64,000 bases of DNA from Candidatus Thorarchaeota archaeon (GTDB lineage Archaea; Asgardarchaeota; Thorarchaeia; Thorarchaeales; Thorarchaeaceae), in assembly GCA_029855935.1 (NCBI GenBank), contig JAGSHN010000023.1:71516-135515 (forward strand). Reading direction: 5' to 3'. Each line of letters starts with the position of its first letter. The first letter of the stretch is position 1. A program made the translations under genes and the position numbers. The notes under the pieces were generated by a model that had not been told where the DNA came from, ran no database searches, and saw only the letters and a program-made list of their open reading frames with translations. Positions 27,582-36,406 of this stretch are shown piece after piece.

Positions 27582-28763
27582 ATGAAAGGAGGATTCGACG
27601 AGACGATCAGGAGAACGGGTCCCGGAGAGACCGTCACTCTCGATAATGGGGAGAATGTCTTCCGGCTCTCTTCTTTCGAGGGGAACCCAGTAGTTCATCC
27701 GCGCGACATAGGTCTGACCTCAACAGAGGAGGACGGAAACGAGCAGCTTGGCGCCGTCTTCAATGGCGGTGCCGTTCTGCACGGGAATCAAGCCATCCTG
27801 ACCCCACGCTGTCACAGAGACTACCGAAGAATCACGTTCTATGACGAGAGGTTGGGCAGGGAGAGAACCGGTTTTGACAACTATGTTTCCGAAGTGTGGG
27901 TACTGTCCAGTGACGACGGGGTCGACTTCGCGCCGACGGGAACGATCATCCGTGGCGACGGGACCGAACACAGCGACTTCACCTATGGCATCGAGGACAT
28001 CCGCATCGTGCCGTTTGAGGACAGGTACCTGCTGATAGGGTGCGGCAAGGTCAAGCCGCCATTCAAGGGCTCAAATGCAGACCGTGTGGCCATCTACTCG
28101 ACAGAGGACTTTGAGAGCATCACCTATCACGGAATGATCAGGGCGTTCGACAGCAGAAACGCCGTGCCCATCTTTGATGACAACGGAGGGGCTCACATCC
28201 TCCTCCGGTTTCATCCGAACATCTACATCGCCCGACTTGAGAACGGTGGTCAGGAACTCCTGCAGCCAAAGAAGTACGAGGACTGGTGGGAGCGCGTCTA
28301 CACGCACAGGGAGGACCATCTCCTGCTGAGGGCGGGAGCGCACGCGCACGAGACTGAGAAGATCGGTCCCGGGCCTCCGCCCATCAAGACGGACGAGGGA
28401 TGGCTTCTCATATACCACGCAGTTGGCGAGATTGATGGCCATATCTGTCGGGTCTACGGACTGGACAGGCCGATTGAGCGAGGATACTCTGTCTGCGCGG
28501 CGCTGCTCGACCCAGACGAACCCCGGAGGGTACTCTATCGGACGAACAGACCGCTCTACATCCCGCATAGGCCGTACGAGCTGTATGGAGATGACCAGTA
28601 TCCCGTCGACATTCCTGCTGTGGTCTTTCCGACAGGAGCCATAGAGCACAGAGGCAGACTGTTGCTCTACTGCGGTGCCGGTGACAAGTATATGGTCCTC
28701 TTGAGCTGCGAGACGAAGCGTCTACTTGAGTACCTAGAGGACCATCCTGCTCAACGAGAATGA
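27582..28763 (+). CDS. GH130-family glycoside phosphorylase/hydrolase
   Basis: A 393-residue five-bladed beta-propeller enzyme. Family marks are GIEDIRIVPFEDRYLL, the catalytic-site region YTHREDHLLLR, and KIGPGPPPIKTDEGWLLIY followed by YCGAGDKYM near the end. GH130 enzymes mostly phosphorolyse beta-mannosides to mannose-1-phosphate. Start ATG 27582 (MKGGFDETI) or GTG 27570. Immediately follows the GT4 gene, which suggests a joint role in making or recycling a mannose-containing oligosaccharide (inference). Confidence 0.85.
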   Translation: MKGGFDETIRRTGPGETVTLDNGENVFRLSSFEGNPVVHPRDIGLTSTEEDGNEQLGAVFNGGAVLHGNQAILTPRCHRDYRRITFYDERLGRERTGFDNYVSEVWVLSSDDGVDFAPTGTIIRGDGTEHSDFTYGIEDIRIVPFEDRYLLIGCGKVKPPFKGSNADRVAIYSTEDFESITYHGMIRAFDSRNAVPIFDDNGGAHILLRFHPNIYIARLENGGQELLQPKKYEDWWERVYTHREDHLLLRAGAHAHETEKIGPGPPPIKTDEGWLLIYHAVGEIDGHICRVYGLDRPIERGYSVCAALLDPDEPRRVLYRTNRPLYIPHRPYELYGDDQYPVDIPAVVFPTGAIEHRGRLLLYCGAGDKYMVLLSCETKRLLEYLEDHPAQRE

Positions 28764-28817
28764 CTACGCGCGAGGGCGAACAGCATCGTGAGGTGGACTG
28801 TTGGAGGGCGGGGCTGT

Positions 28818-31040
28818 CTACGTGCCGGATTGTCCAGCATCCCTGCCCAGCAGCCGCCCGCCGAAGGAGTTGAACAGAATTGTCGTCACACTTGCCGCCA
28901 TTGCGACCATCGCCCAGACAGGATGCACAAGGCCCAGCACGGCCGCCGGCACACCGATTCCGTTGAACAGGAAGGCGAGCGTCAGGTTCTGGACGGTCTT
29001 GGAATAGCTGGACCTCCCAATCTCCAGCGTGTCTATCACACCGCCAATCCTGTCACCCACAAGGACCACGTCCGCCGACTCAATTGATACATCAGTACCA
29101 GAGCTCACGGCCACACCGACATCAGCCTGCATCAACGCAGGGGCGTCATTTATGCCATCTCCGACCATCATCACCCTGTGGCCCTCGGACTGGATCTCTC
29201 GGACCTTCTGAGCCTTGTCGCCCGGGAGTACCTCGGCATACACACAGTGAATCCGAACTTCCTCCGCCACACCCCTTGCTGTCCTTGCGTTGTCTCCGGT
29301 GATCATCACCGACGTGATACCCATCTCGTGCAATCTCTGGACGGTCTCTGCACCGTCCTCCTTCAGCAGGTCCCCGATTGCTATCAGACCCGAGATCGAC
29401 CTCTCCACAGCAACGATGACTACGGTCAGACCACGTTCCTGTAGCTCGACAAGCCGCTGATGCACGGGCGCGATGTCAATCCCCATCTGCTCTATGAACC
29501 GTGAGTTACCCACACATACGGAACGACCGCCGACAGACGCGCTCACGCCAGCACCTCTTGTGGAGACAAAGTCGGTAGCGTCATGAAAGGAGAGTCCGTT
29601 GTCGATGGCGTAGTCGACTATGGCCCTCGCCAGAGGATGCTCTGACAGTCGCTCGACACTGGCTGCCAGTGACACAAGATCTTCGCCGCTGAACGAGCCT
29701 GTTGTCACCACCCCGACCACATACGGCCTGCCACGTGTCAGAGTCCCCGTCTTGTCAAAGACAACCGTATCGATGTCCTTCAGCACCTCGAACGCCTGCC
29801 CTGATCTTATGAGGACGCCTCTTCGTGCGGCTCGGCCGCCGCCACGCACGATTGCCAAGGGCGTCGCCATTCCGAGGGCACAGGGGTAGCCCATCACAAG
29901 CACAGCGAGCGTCGAATAGATCGCCCTCAGTAGGTCGTAGGTGCCGGAGACCATCCGCAGACCAACAGTCCACAGCAGAAAGGCGAGGAGGGCCGCCCCG
30001 AGAACCACTCTGACGTAGTGCTTCAGGACTCTATCCACAAGAAGCAGGATGTTCGGCTTCAGGGCACGTGCCTCACGGATGTGCGTCGCCACCTGTTGGA
30101 GGAACGACTCCGAGGCCTCCTTCGAGACATTGATCACAAGCGAGCCGTCCTGATTCAGCGCGCCACCTATGACCTCATCCCCGACCTCAACGTGAACCGG
30201 GATGAACTCGCCCGTGACAAGGCTGTTGTCAACAGTGGAGTGCCCCTCCTCGACCACGCCGTCAGTCGGTATACGTTCACCCGGCCGGACACGCACTCTG
30301 TCGCCCACGGTCAGATGCTCCACAGGCACCTCGTCCTCAGAACCGTCATCTCTCAGGACACGTGCCGTCGCAGGCTGAAGGTCCATCAGTCTCTTGATGG
30401 CCTGAGAAGAGCGTGTCCGGACCACGAGCGCGACATACCCCGACAGGATGTGGTAGGACGTGACAAATACCGCGACGCCGAAGAAGTCGGCAGCGGGCCA
30501 CGGGGTGATGACATAGCCGACAGCACCTCCCAGCAGACCACCAAACGCCGCGCACTCAAGGAGAACATGCTGGTTCAGAATCCCCCTCCTCAGCGAGGAC
30601 GCAGCCATTTGGAGGATATACCAGCCGGGGCCAAAGATGTTGAGCGCGGCCAGAATGAACATCAGGACAGGCCCGCCAGGCACTGGCCGTCCCAGCCACA
30701 TAGCGACCATCAGACCAAGCGCGACCAACGTCAGCGACCCTGACACAGCCATCCGGGCCCTCTCCCTTCTGAGTTCGGCCTCCTCCTCCTCGAAAGTCCT
30801 CAGCCGATCGGGGTCGTAGAGAGTGAACCCGACACTCCTGATGGCATCCCTCACGTCCAGCGGCCTGACCCGGCCTGGATCATACTCGACAAGGACCTCC
30901 TCGTGACCCAGGTTCACTGCAACGCGTGTCACTCCGTTCAGACGCTTGAGGGAGGCCTCAATTGTGCTGGTGCAGAAGGAGCACTGCATACCACCAATCT
31001 TCAGGAACAACCTCTCGCGGCTCGGCTCGGTTTCGCTCAT
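28818..31040 (-). CDS. P1B-type heavy-metal-transporting ATPase with YPC membrane motif
   Basis: 740 residues. Domains in order: an N-terminal HMA domain (GGMQCSFCTSTIEASL), membrane helices, actuator domain (NSLVTGEFIPV), more helices with the ion-site motif reading MGYPCALGMATP, phosphorylation site DKTGTLTRG, nucleotide-binding HPLARAI, hinge VGDGINDAPALMQADVG, and two last helices (FLFNGIGVPAAVL, MAASVTTILFNS). This is the plan of copper-transporting CopA-like pumps, but the usual CPC in the sixth helix is YPC, and the YN of the seventh is FN, so the ion may differ. The small HMA protein upstream (31071-31307) is a likely metallochaperone; the two genes are 30 bases apart. Confidence 0.9.
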   Translation of the reverse strand: MSETEPSRERLFLKIGGMQCSFCTSTIEASLKRLNGVTRVAVNLGHEEVLVEYDPGRVRPLDVRDAIRSVGFTLYDPDRLRTFEEEEAELRRERARMAVSGSLTLVALGLMVAMWLGRPVPGGPVLMFILAALNIFGPGWYILQMAASSLRRGILNQHVLLECAAFGGLLGGAVGYVITPWPAADFFGVAVFVTSYHILSGYVALVVRTRSSQAIKRLMDLQPATARVLRDDGSEDEVPVEHLTVGDRVRVRPGERIPTDGVVEEGHSTVDNSLVTGEFIPVHVEVGDEVIGGALNQDGSLVINVSKEASESFLQQVATHIREARALKPNILLLVDRVLKHYVRVVLGAALLAFLLWTVGLRMVSGTYDLLRAIYSTLAVLVMGYPCALGMATPLAIVRGGGRAARRGVLIRSGQAFEVLKDIDTVVFDKTGTLTRGRPYVVGVVTTGSFSGEDLVSLAASVERLSEHPLARAIVDYAIDNGLSFHDATDFVSTRGAGVSASVGGRSVCVGNSRFIEQMGIDIAPVHQRLVELQERGLTVVIVAVERSISGLIAIGDLLKEDGAETVQRLHEMGITSVMITGDNARTARGVAEEVRIHCVYAEVLPGDKAQKVREIQSEGHRVMMVGDGINDAPALMQADVGVAVSSGTDVSIESADVVLVGDRIGGVIDTLEIGRSSYSKTVQNLTLAFLFNGIGVPAAVLGLVHPVWAMVAMAASVTTILFNSFGGRLLGRDAGQSGT

Positions 31041-31070
31041 CGACTGACACCGTCTCCTGACTCAGCGCTC

Positions 31071-31307
31071 TCACTCATCGCTCATCGAGACGACAGGAAA
31101 GCCCATCTGGTCGAGAATCCGTGCAATCTCATCCCGGCTGACTCTCTCTGGCTCGAAGACCACCCGGACAGTGCTGTTCTCGATGTCGGCAGCGACACGC
31201 AGTACACCCGACGTGGCTGACAGCACCCTCTCAATTCGTGCAACACAGCCGCCGCAATGAATCGAACCGCTCTTGACGGTGATGGACAACCGGGCAGGGA
31301 CAGTCAC
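31071..31307 (-). CDS. HMA-domain metallochaperone (CopZ-like)
   Basis: A 78-residue ferredoxin-like HMA domain with metal site HCGGCVARIERVL and the usual second half (VRVVFEPERVSRDEIARIL). Such proteins carry Cu(I) or similar soft metals to a P-type ATPase. It directly precedes the P1B ATPase on the same strand, so the two are probably co-transcribed and act as chaperone and pump. Confidence 0.8.
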   Translation of the reverse strand: MTVPARLSITVKSGSIHCGGCVARIERVLSATSGVLRVAADIENSTVRVVFEPERVSRDEIARILDQMGFPVVSMSDE

Positions 31308-31912
31308 TGTGCGGACACCTCTCCAGAGACTCTTCCGATTGTCATTATGTGGCTTCCCGTTGTGGCACCACCAACGTGTGAACGCGGGTCATGCAGCGCA
31401 ACTCAGCCACCCTTGGGGCCGGGCGAGATCCGACAGTGGTGTCGTTGAACGGCGACAGGGCAAATGAGCCGCGGCTATCTCATCACGCCGTAGTCGAAGG
31501 CACCAACGTGTGGGGGGTCGAAGTGCGCTCGTCAAGCGGATGAGTTGCCTAGATGCAGTGCTATTGTAACTGCCGCAATGTCAATGCTTGCAGCGGCAAA
31601 GGCGGCAACGGACGCGCCCCACCACGTGCCCTGAGCAAGCCTGCGAGGGAAGGACAGAACAGGGTCTTCGTCAGCGGCAGAACTCCGGCCCAGAGATGTG
31701 GACAGATCACTGAACACATTGCAGAAATGAGGCACGGAACGAACTACGAGCCGTGAGCAGGGGCAGCTGGGAGTGAGGATGCTGATGCGACAACGAGATG
31801 CTCTGTCCGGTTCCACAGGCTGTACAGATCCGTCTCCCAGTGGGAGATTCACTCGGATTCGCATCCGGCAGGAGTCTCAGCCCGGGAGGCAAGACCGGCC
31901 GGCTGGTGCCAA
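31308..31912. other. Intergenic stretch leading into the tandem duplication
   Basis: No gene recognised up to about 31720. From there the sequence is the upstream part of the first copy of the duplicated unit. Confidence 0.4.
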
Positions 31913-31926
31913 GAAACCCTTATATC
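31913..31926 (+). promoter_or_regulatory. Archaeal promoter core, copy 1
   Basis: GAAACCCTTATATC, a BRE/TATA-type box about 60 bases before the GTG start at 31987; the same box recurs in copy 2. Confidence 0.6.
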
Positions 31927-31986
31927 ACAGGCGCGCGAATCAGTATCAAGCTCTTCTTTTGAATGAGCGAGAGGAGACTATGAAGA

Positions 31987-32688
31987 GTGAGTGACACAGC
32001 TGGTTTTCTCGACAAGTGGCTGTTCCGCATTGTGGCAGTCGCATATCTGGCCGTTGGAGCAGTCGGTACCACCTTTGTCAATCCTGAGACTCATGTCGGC
32101 TCAGCAGTGATTGTGGGAGGACTCGGGCTCATCATAGGCGGTCTCATGTTGTTGTCTTTGGCGATAGCTCCACTTGCCACTCAGTCCAGACTGGCACGCG
32201 CCTACGCCCTGTTCGCAGTCATCGGACTGGTTGTCCTGTTCCTAGTCATATTGGTGGTCAATGGAGTGTTTGGCATCTACTGGGATGAGTACTGGGGTGC
32301 CTACTATCCCGACGCCACTGGCATCTTGGTTGCAAACGCAGCCATCACACTTCTACCGCTGACCCTCATTCTCTGGCCCTGCATATGCCTGACGGCCAGG
32401 AGCCAGACAAAGAAGAAAATCATCGGACTCGCCATGTCCCGCCATGAGATATCGATGAAGGAGATTGCAGAGGAGACGGGCATACCCTCGCAGGCCGCCA
32501 AGGACGTGGTCATTGATGCGATCGCTGCGGGACGGCTGTCTGGAAACATCCGCGGGGACAAGTTTGTGAGAGCCACTGGAGCAGCTGCAGCCGCTGGCAG
32601 CGCCGTTGTGCTGGTCGTCTGTCCGTACTGTGGAGCAAAGACAGAACAGGGTCTCACCCACTGCCAGAACTGTGGTGCAAAGCTGTAG
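31987..32688 (+). CDS. Membrane protein with HTH and C-terminal zinc ribbon, paralogue 1
   Basis: 233 residues from GTG 31987, after a GAGAGGAGA ribosome site. Four hydrophobic helices come first, then a cytoplasmic winged-helix-like segment (ISMKEIAEETGIPSQAAKDV, AAGRLSGNIRGDKFVR) and a C-terminal zinc ribbon (CPYCGAK ... CQNCGAKL). This looks like a membrane-bound regulator or adaptor. The next gene is a close paralogue (about 75% identical by eye in the C-terminal half). Function unknown. Confidence 0.7.
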   Translation: MSDTAGFLDKWLFRIVAVAYLAVGAVGTTFVNPETHVGSAVIVGGLGLIIGGLMLLSLAIAPLATQSRLARAYALFAVIGLVVLFLVILVVNGVFGIYWDEYWGAYYPDATGILVANAAITLLPLTLILWPCICLTARSQTKKKIIGLAMSRHEISMKEIAEETGIPSQAAKDVVIDAIAAGRLSGNIRGDKFVRATGAAAAAGSAVVLVVCPYCGAKTEQGLTHCQNCGAKL

Positions 32689-32898
32689 ACTAGACCTGTA
32701 TGTCGTGCAGTAGTGAGGCACGAGACGACCTTCAGGTCGTGAGCAGGGGCAGGTCGGAGTGAGAATGGCGATACGACAACGGGATGCTCTGTCCGGTTCC
32801 TCAGGCTGTATGAAGCCGTCAGTCGGTGGGAGATCCGCTCGGATTCGCATTCGGCGGGAGTCTCGGTCATGCAGGCTGAACGACCCAGCGTATGCCAA

Positions 32899-32912
32899 CA
32901 AACCCTTATATC
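32899..32912 (+). promoter_or_regulatory. Archaeal promoter core, copy 2
   Basis: CAAACCCTTATATC, in the same position relative to its gene as the box at 31913. Confidence 0.6.
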
Positions 32913-32972
32913 GCGAACGCGCCAACCGCTGCCTAGCTCTTGTCTTGAGTGAGTGAGAGGAGATTCTGAAGA

Positions 32973-33674
32973 GTGAGTAGTACGTCAGGTTCTCTTGGCA
33001 GGTGGCCCTTCCGCATTGTGGCGATCGCATATCTGGTCCTTGGAGCAGTCGGGATTACGGTCTACAATCCTGAGGTCGTTGAGGCCATAGGGATAGTTGC
33101 GGGAGTGCTCGGAATCATCATAGGTGGTCTCATGTTGCTGTCCGCGGCGATAGCTCCACTTGGCACTCAGTCCAGACTTGGACGCGCTTATGCCTTGTTC
33201 GCAGTCGTCGGACTCATTACGTTGTTCTTGGCGATTCTGGTGGGTAATGGAGTCTTTGGCGTGCGCTGGGCCAACTTCCCGGGCGTCTATCGTCTTGACG
33301 AGAGCGGCATGGTGGTGGCAAACGCCTCCACCGAACTCTTGCTGCTGACCCTCATTCTCTGGCCCTACCTGTGCGTGAGAGCCACGAACCAGACAGAGAA
33401 GAAGATCATCGGACTTGCCCTCTCCCGCTATGAGATATCGATGAAGGAGATTGCAGAGGAGACAGGCATACCCCCGCAGGCCGCGAAAGATGTGGTCATT
33501 GATGCGATTGGTGCGGGACGACTCTCCGGAAACATCCGTGGCGATACATTCGTGAGGGCCACCGGAACGGCAACGGCTGGTCGCGATGCCGTCGTGTTGG
33601 TTGTCTGTCCCTACTGCGGAGCGAAGAACGAGCAGGGTCTCACTCACTGCCAGAACTGCGGTGCAGAGCTGTAA
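32973..33674 (+). CDS. Membrane protein with HTH and C-terminal zinc ribbon, paralogue 2
   Basis: 233 residues from GTG 32973, the tandem copy of the upstream gene, exactly equal in length. The HTH (ISMKEIAEETGIPPQAAKDV) and zinc ribbon (CPYCGAKNEQG ... CQNCGAEL) are nearly unchanged. The extracellular loops between helices 3 and 4 differ most (RWANFPGVYRLDESG against YWDEYWGAYYPDATG), suggesting divergence in what is sensed outside. Confidence 0.7.
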   Translation: MSSTSGSLGRWPFRIVAIAYLVLGAVGITVYNPEVVEAIGIVAGVLGIIIGGLMLLSAAIAPLGTQSRLGRAYALFAVVGLITLFLAILVGNGVFGVRWANFPGVYRLDESGMVVANASTELLLLTLILWPYLCVRATNQTEKKIIGLALSRYEISMKEIAEETGIPPQAAKDVVIDAIGAGRLSGNIRGDTFVRATGTATAGRDAVVLVVCPYCGAKNEQGLTHCQNCGAEL

Positions 33675-33709
33675 GACCACAGGAAACAGAGGAGTGGAAT
33701 GACTCAAGA

Positions 33710-33729
33710 ACCCCTCCCGTATGAGGGGT
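33710..33729 (+). terminator. Hairpin after the duplicated genes
   Basis: ACCCCT and AGGGGT pair around an eight-base loop, 36 bases after the stop. There is only a weak T-run, so the terminator role is tentative. Confidence 0.3.
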
Positions 33730-33818
33730 ATTCTCAGCCTGGAGTGGGAGTCCTGATTGGCAGGGCCGCGAGACAATATCCGCAGTCTGGTGGCACAGAC
33801 CCGCAGAGTCGGTGGAGC

Positions 33819-34526
33819 CTATCGACGTCTCTTCTCTCGTAGTCGTTTCTGAACAGCGTCGCTTGTCAACTCTCCCAGAACGTCTGACGCGATCCACTTC
33901 GCGCTCTTCGTTCCGGTCTCTCGAATGCCCTCGGCAACCTCAATCGCACGTGCGTTCGGGTGGAGATTTCTCTTCCCAATCTGCCTGAGAGCCCAGCTGA
34001 CCGCCTTCTTCACGTTCGGCCTGTCATCCTGCGCGCCCCTCTCAATCAGCGGAAAGAACTGCTCGAAGAACTCGTCGCTCGCAGACTTGTCCTTGAAGGC
34101 CCGCCATGCAATCATCGCGAACGCCGCTCTCTTGACAAACTCCTCCTCCCGCTCACTCCACTCATGGATCTTCTTCAGCGCCAGCTCGCTCGGCGCGAAC
34201 AGGTTCTGACACACCTGATCACAGATCTCCCAGTAGTCAAAGTCCCGCACCCACGCCTCCATCTGCTCCTCAGTCAGCAACGCGGGGTCGTCAATCATAC
34301 TCGCAAGAATCATTGTCTCCCGGGAGCCGGCGTTCCACAACCTCTGGGCAAGATCGTGGTCCCGTCCAATCTCCTTCGCCAGACGGCGTAGATCTGGGAT
34401 TCGCACACCGTAGGTCTTCTTGGGAGTGATGCCAAAACGGGCCATTCCAGCCGTTGCCTCAGGATTGGCAAGTTCCTCAAGCCGCCGTATCACGTCTTCG
34501 AACTGCATGGTCCTCAGACTCTCCAT
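33819..34526 (-). CDS. AlkD-like DNA alkylation repair HEAT-repeat protein
   Basis: 235 residues, all alpha, in the HEAT-like fold of AlkC/AlkD DNA glycosylases, which excise cationic alkylated bases such as 3-methyladenine and 7-methylguanine. Family landmarks: YGVRIPDLRRLAKEIG near the start, DYWEICDQVCQNLF in the middle (the Trp/Asp region lining the lesion site), and RPNVKKAVSWALRQIGKRN near the end. Single gene with its own promoter. Confidence 0.85.
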   Translation of the reverse strand: MESLRTMQFEDVIRRLEELANPEATAGMARFGITPKKTYGVRIPDLRRLAKEIGRDHDLAQRLWNAGSRETMILASMIDDPALLTEEQMEAWVRDFDYWEICDQVCQNLFAPSELALKKIHEWSEREEEFVKRAAFAMIAWRAFKDKSASDEFFEQFFPLIERGAQDDRPNVKKAVSWALRQIGKRNLHPNARAIEVAEGIRETGTKSAKWIASDVLGELTSDAVQKRLREKRRR

Positions 34527-34540
34527 GGTGTGACTTCAGC

Positions 34541-34553
34541 CTCATAAGGGTTC
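34541..34553 (-). promoter_or_regulatory. Promoter core of the AlkD-like gene
   Basis: Read on the minus strand, GAACCCTTATGAG lies about 15-27 bases before the ATG at 34526, the same box type as at 31913 and 62425. Confidence 0.5.
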
Positions 34554-35030
34554 GTTCTCGGTCTGGCCGGGGGTCCCTTTGGTAGCGAATACTGAGCGAT
34601 ATCTTTCGTTCGAACACGTTGAAGACTACTCCAAACAGTGGATGTGTCAGTGAATGAGCAGAGTACCTAGTCGGTGAAATGGCCACAGTTGTCTATAGAG
34701 ATAGCACGACGGTCTGCTCTTCAGAGAGGGTCTCTTGCAGCGCGTAGTTCTGGTACGAGAGTGCCAACCAAGAAAGAGGTGGCCTCGGGTCAGGCTGGTG
34801 TTCAATGTGATCCCCAGCCCGTGCTTGTGCCTAGTCGCTAGACGGTGTTGTAGAATTGTCTTGCTTGTAGCAAATTGGCCAGGAACCCGTGAACCCGTGG
34901 ACACCTCCCGTGCGCAATGGTACATCACTGTAGGACCTGGTGGTCTGATTGAGGTGCCTGGGCTCCGGACCAGAGCAGGATCCGATAAGGCAGGTACCAG
35001 TGCGCATGGCCTGATGTCATCATTCGGTTT
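34554..35030. other. Intergenic stretch before CRISPR array 1
   Basis: About 480 bases with no gene recognised. It separates the chromosomal part from the CRISPR island. Confidence 0.4.
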
Positions 35031-35140
35031 CTATGTGTACGCCGTCACACCACCGTGCACAACTGGAGGTTTCCAGGACGGGGTGCACACAGCGACCACC
35101 ATAACGCTTATTTTGGCGAAAATGGGTGAAAATACCTGCG
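35031..35140 (+). promoter_or_regulatory. CRISPR leader 1
   Basis: About 110 bases almost identical to those before arrays 2 and 3. Conserved marks are TCACACCACCGTGCACAAC, a second GTGCAC 26 bases later, CGACCACCATAACGC, a CTTATTTTGG TATA-like box, and AATACCTGCG directly before the first repeat. It fixes the array's direction as left to right. Confidence 0.8.
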
Positions 35141-36122
35141 GTTTGAATCGGACTACAACTAGGGTTGAAACCTCACTCTCCTCTCGGGTCCACGTCTGCC
35201 TCTCTGAGTTTGAATCGGACTACAACTAGGGTTGAAACCAGTCTCTCGGTCGGGCCGCCAACGCTGAAATATATGTTTGAATCGGACTACAACTAGGGTT
35301 GAAACCTGCTTGAGATAGCGGGGGGCCTCATCGATTTCTGCTGTTTGAATCGGACTACAACTAGGGTTGAAACATTGCATATTATATCTGCGTGAAATTG
35401 GCCGAGAATGTTTGAATCGGACTACAACTAGGGTTGAAACCAGAAAAGGAGAGTCATAGATGGGGTGGCCGCACTCGTGTTTGAATCGGACTACAACTAG
35501 GGTTGAAACACGATGCGCGTGTGGCGGTCGAACTGTGCCAGAATCCGTTTGAATCGGACTACAACTAGGGTTGAAACGAAGAAATCAGATGCACCTGTGA
35601 CCTCACCGCGTTTGTTTGAATCGGACTACAACTAGGGTTGAAACCAAAGACGCGGAATGCGTCAAGTGTCTTACCGCCATTGTTTGAATCGGACTACAAC
35701 TAGGGTTGAAACCTTGAGGCGGACGTCCTCTGGGTTCCCCCAGTAGGGGAGTTTGAATCGGACTACAACTAGGGTTGAAACACAGAATCATTGTGTTGGT
35801 GTTGTATATCCACGAGCAGGGTTTGAATCGGACTACAACTAGGGTTGAAACTCTGGAGGATGGCGTGTTCCATGTGTTCTTGGGCTGGTTTGAATCGGAC
35901 TACAACTAGGGTTGAAACCCAAGAGAGGCCTGAAAGACCTCGCCATCGAGGACCGTTTGAATCGGACTACAACTAGGGTTGAAACGTCGCTCGGCTCCTC
36001 CTCCCTCAAGAACCTCGTCACGGTTTGAATCGGACTACAACTAGGGTTGAAACTGTTCACGTGGCCAGACAGTTGCGCGGTCTGTTCGGTCGTTTGAATC
36101 GGACTACAACTAGGGTTCAAAC
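35141..36122 (+). CRISPR. CRISPR array 1: 15 repeats, 14 spacers
   Basis: The 31-base repeat begins GTTTGAATCGGACTA, continues CAACT and ends AGGGTTGAAAC. Spacers are 36-39 bases. Repeat starts: 35141, 35208, 35275, 35343, 35410, 35479, 35547, 35614, 35682, 35751, 35821, 35888, 35955, 36023 and 36092. The last repeat has one substitution (GGTTCAAAC), so this is the leader-distal end. The repeat differs from arrays 2 and 3 at positions 16 and 19 (C instead of G). No cas1/cas2 or cas6 adjoins this array; Cas6 at 61594 is the only candidate processor in view. Confidence 0.98.
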
Positions 36123-36160
36123 CTGCTTCGGGATTGGGAAGGGGGTGTGGAGCAGGCGAG

Positions 36161-36257
36161 GCCAGGATCGGACCACAGTAGGACTTAGCCCAGAGCTAGC
36201 TTTGCCTGCATCTCCGGACGGTCAGGGTCTGAGTGGGACTAGCAATTGAGATGGAAC
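36161..36257 (+). repeat. Two decayed CRISPR repeats beyond the end of array 1
   Basis: 36227-36257 matches the repeat at 21 of 31 positions (starts GTCTGAGTGGGACTAG, ends ATGGAAC). 36161-36191 matches at about 16 of 31 without gaps (GATCGGACCACAGTAGG). Their start spacing (69 and 66 bases after the preceding repeat) equals the repeat-plus-spacer period, so they are old, mutated units of the same array. Confidence 0.6.
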
Positions 36258-36406
36258 ATTCCATCGCAACCTTGTTCTTGTCGCTGCACATCTCGTCGAA
36301 CCGTGATTCTTTCGCGTGGATGTATGAGGACGGGACGGAATGGCAGACTAGTACAGCCAACGGAATGCGGGTCCTCGATACACCAGCACCGGAACGGATG
36401 TCGTGA

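Larger units (their letters stand above)
31720..33674 (+). repeat. Tandem duplication of a ~970-base unit, promoter plus gene
   Basis: Copy 1 (about 31720-32688) and copy 2 (about 32706-33674) align at a constant offset of 986 bases from the upstream GCAG-x-TGAGGCACG region through the stop codons. Both the gene and ~230 bases of upstream DNA are duplicated. Upstream identity is high over blocks such as GATGCTCTGTCCGGTTCC and TCGGATTCGCAT. Confidence 0.85.

Noticed and set aside
31532-31864. Minus-strand frame upstream of the duplication
   Set aside because: It crosses duplicated non-coding DNA whose counterpart in copy 2 does not keep the frame, and shows no family features.
35159-36249. 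Open frames running through the CRISPR arrays
   Set aside because: They are translations of the repeat (NRTTTRVET, NPSCSPIQT) and are not genes.
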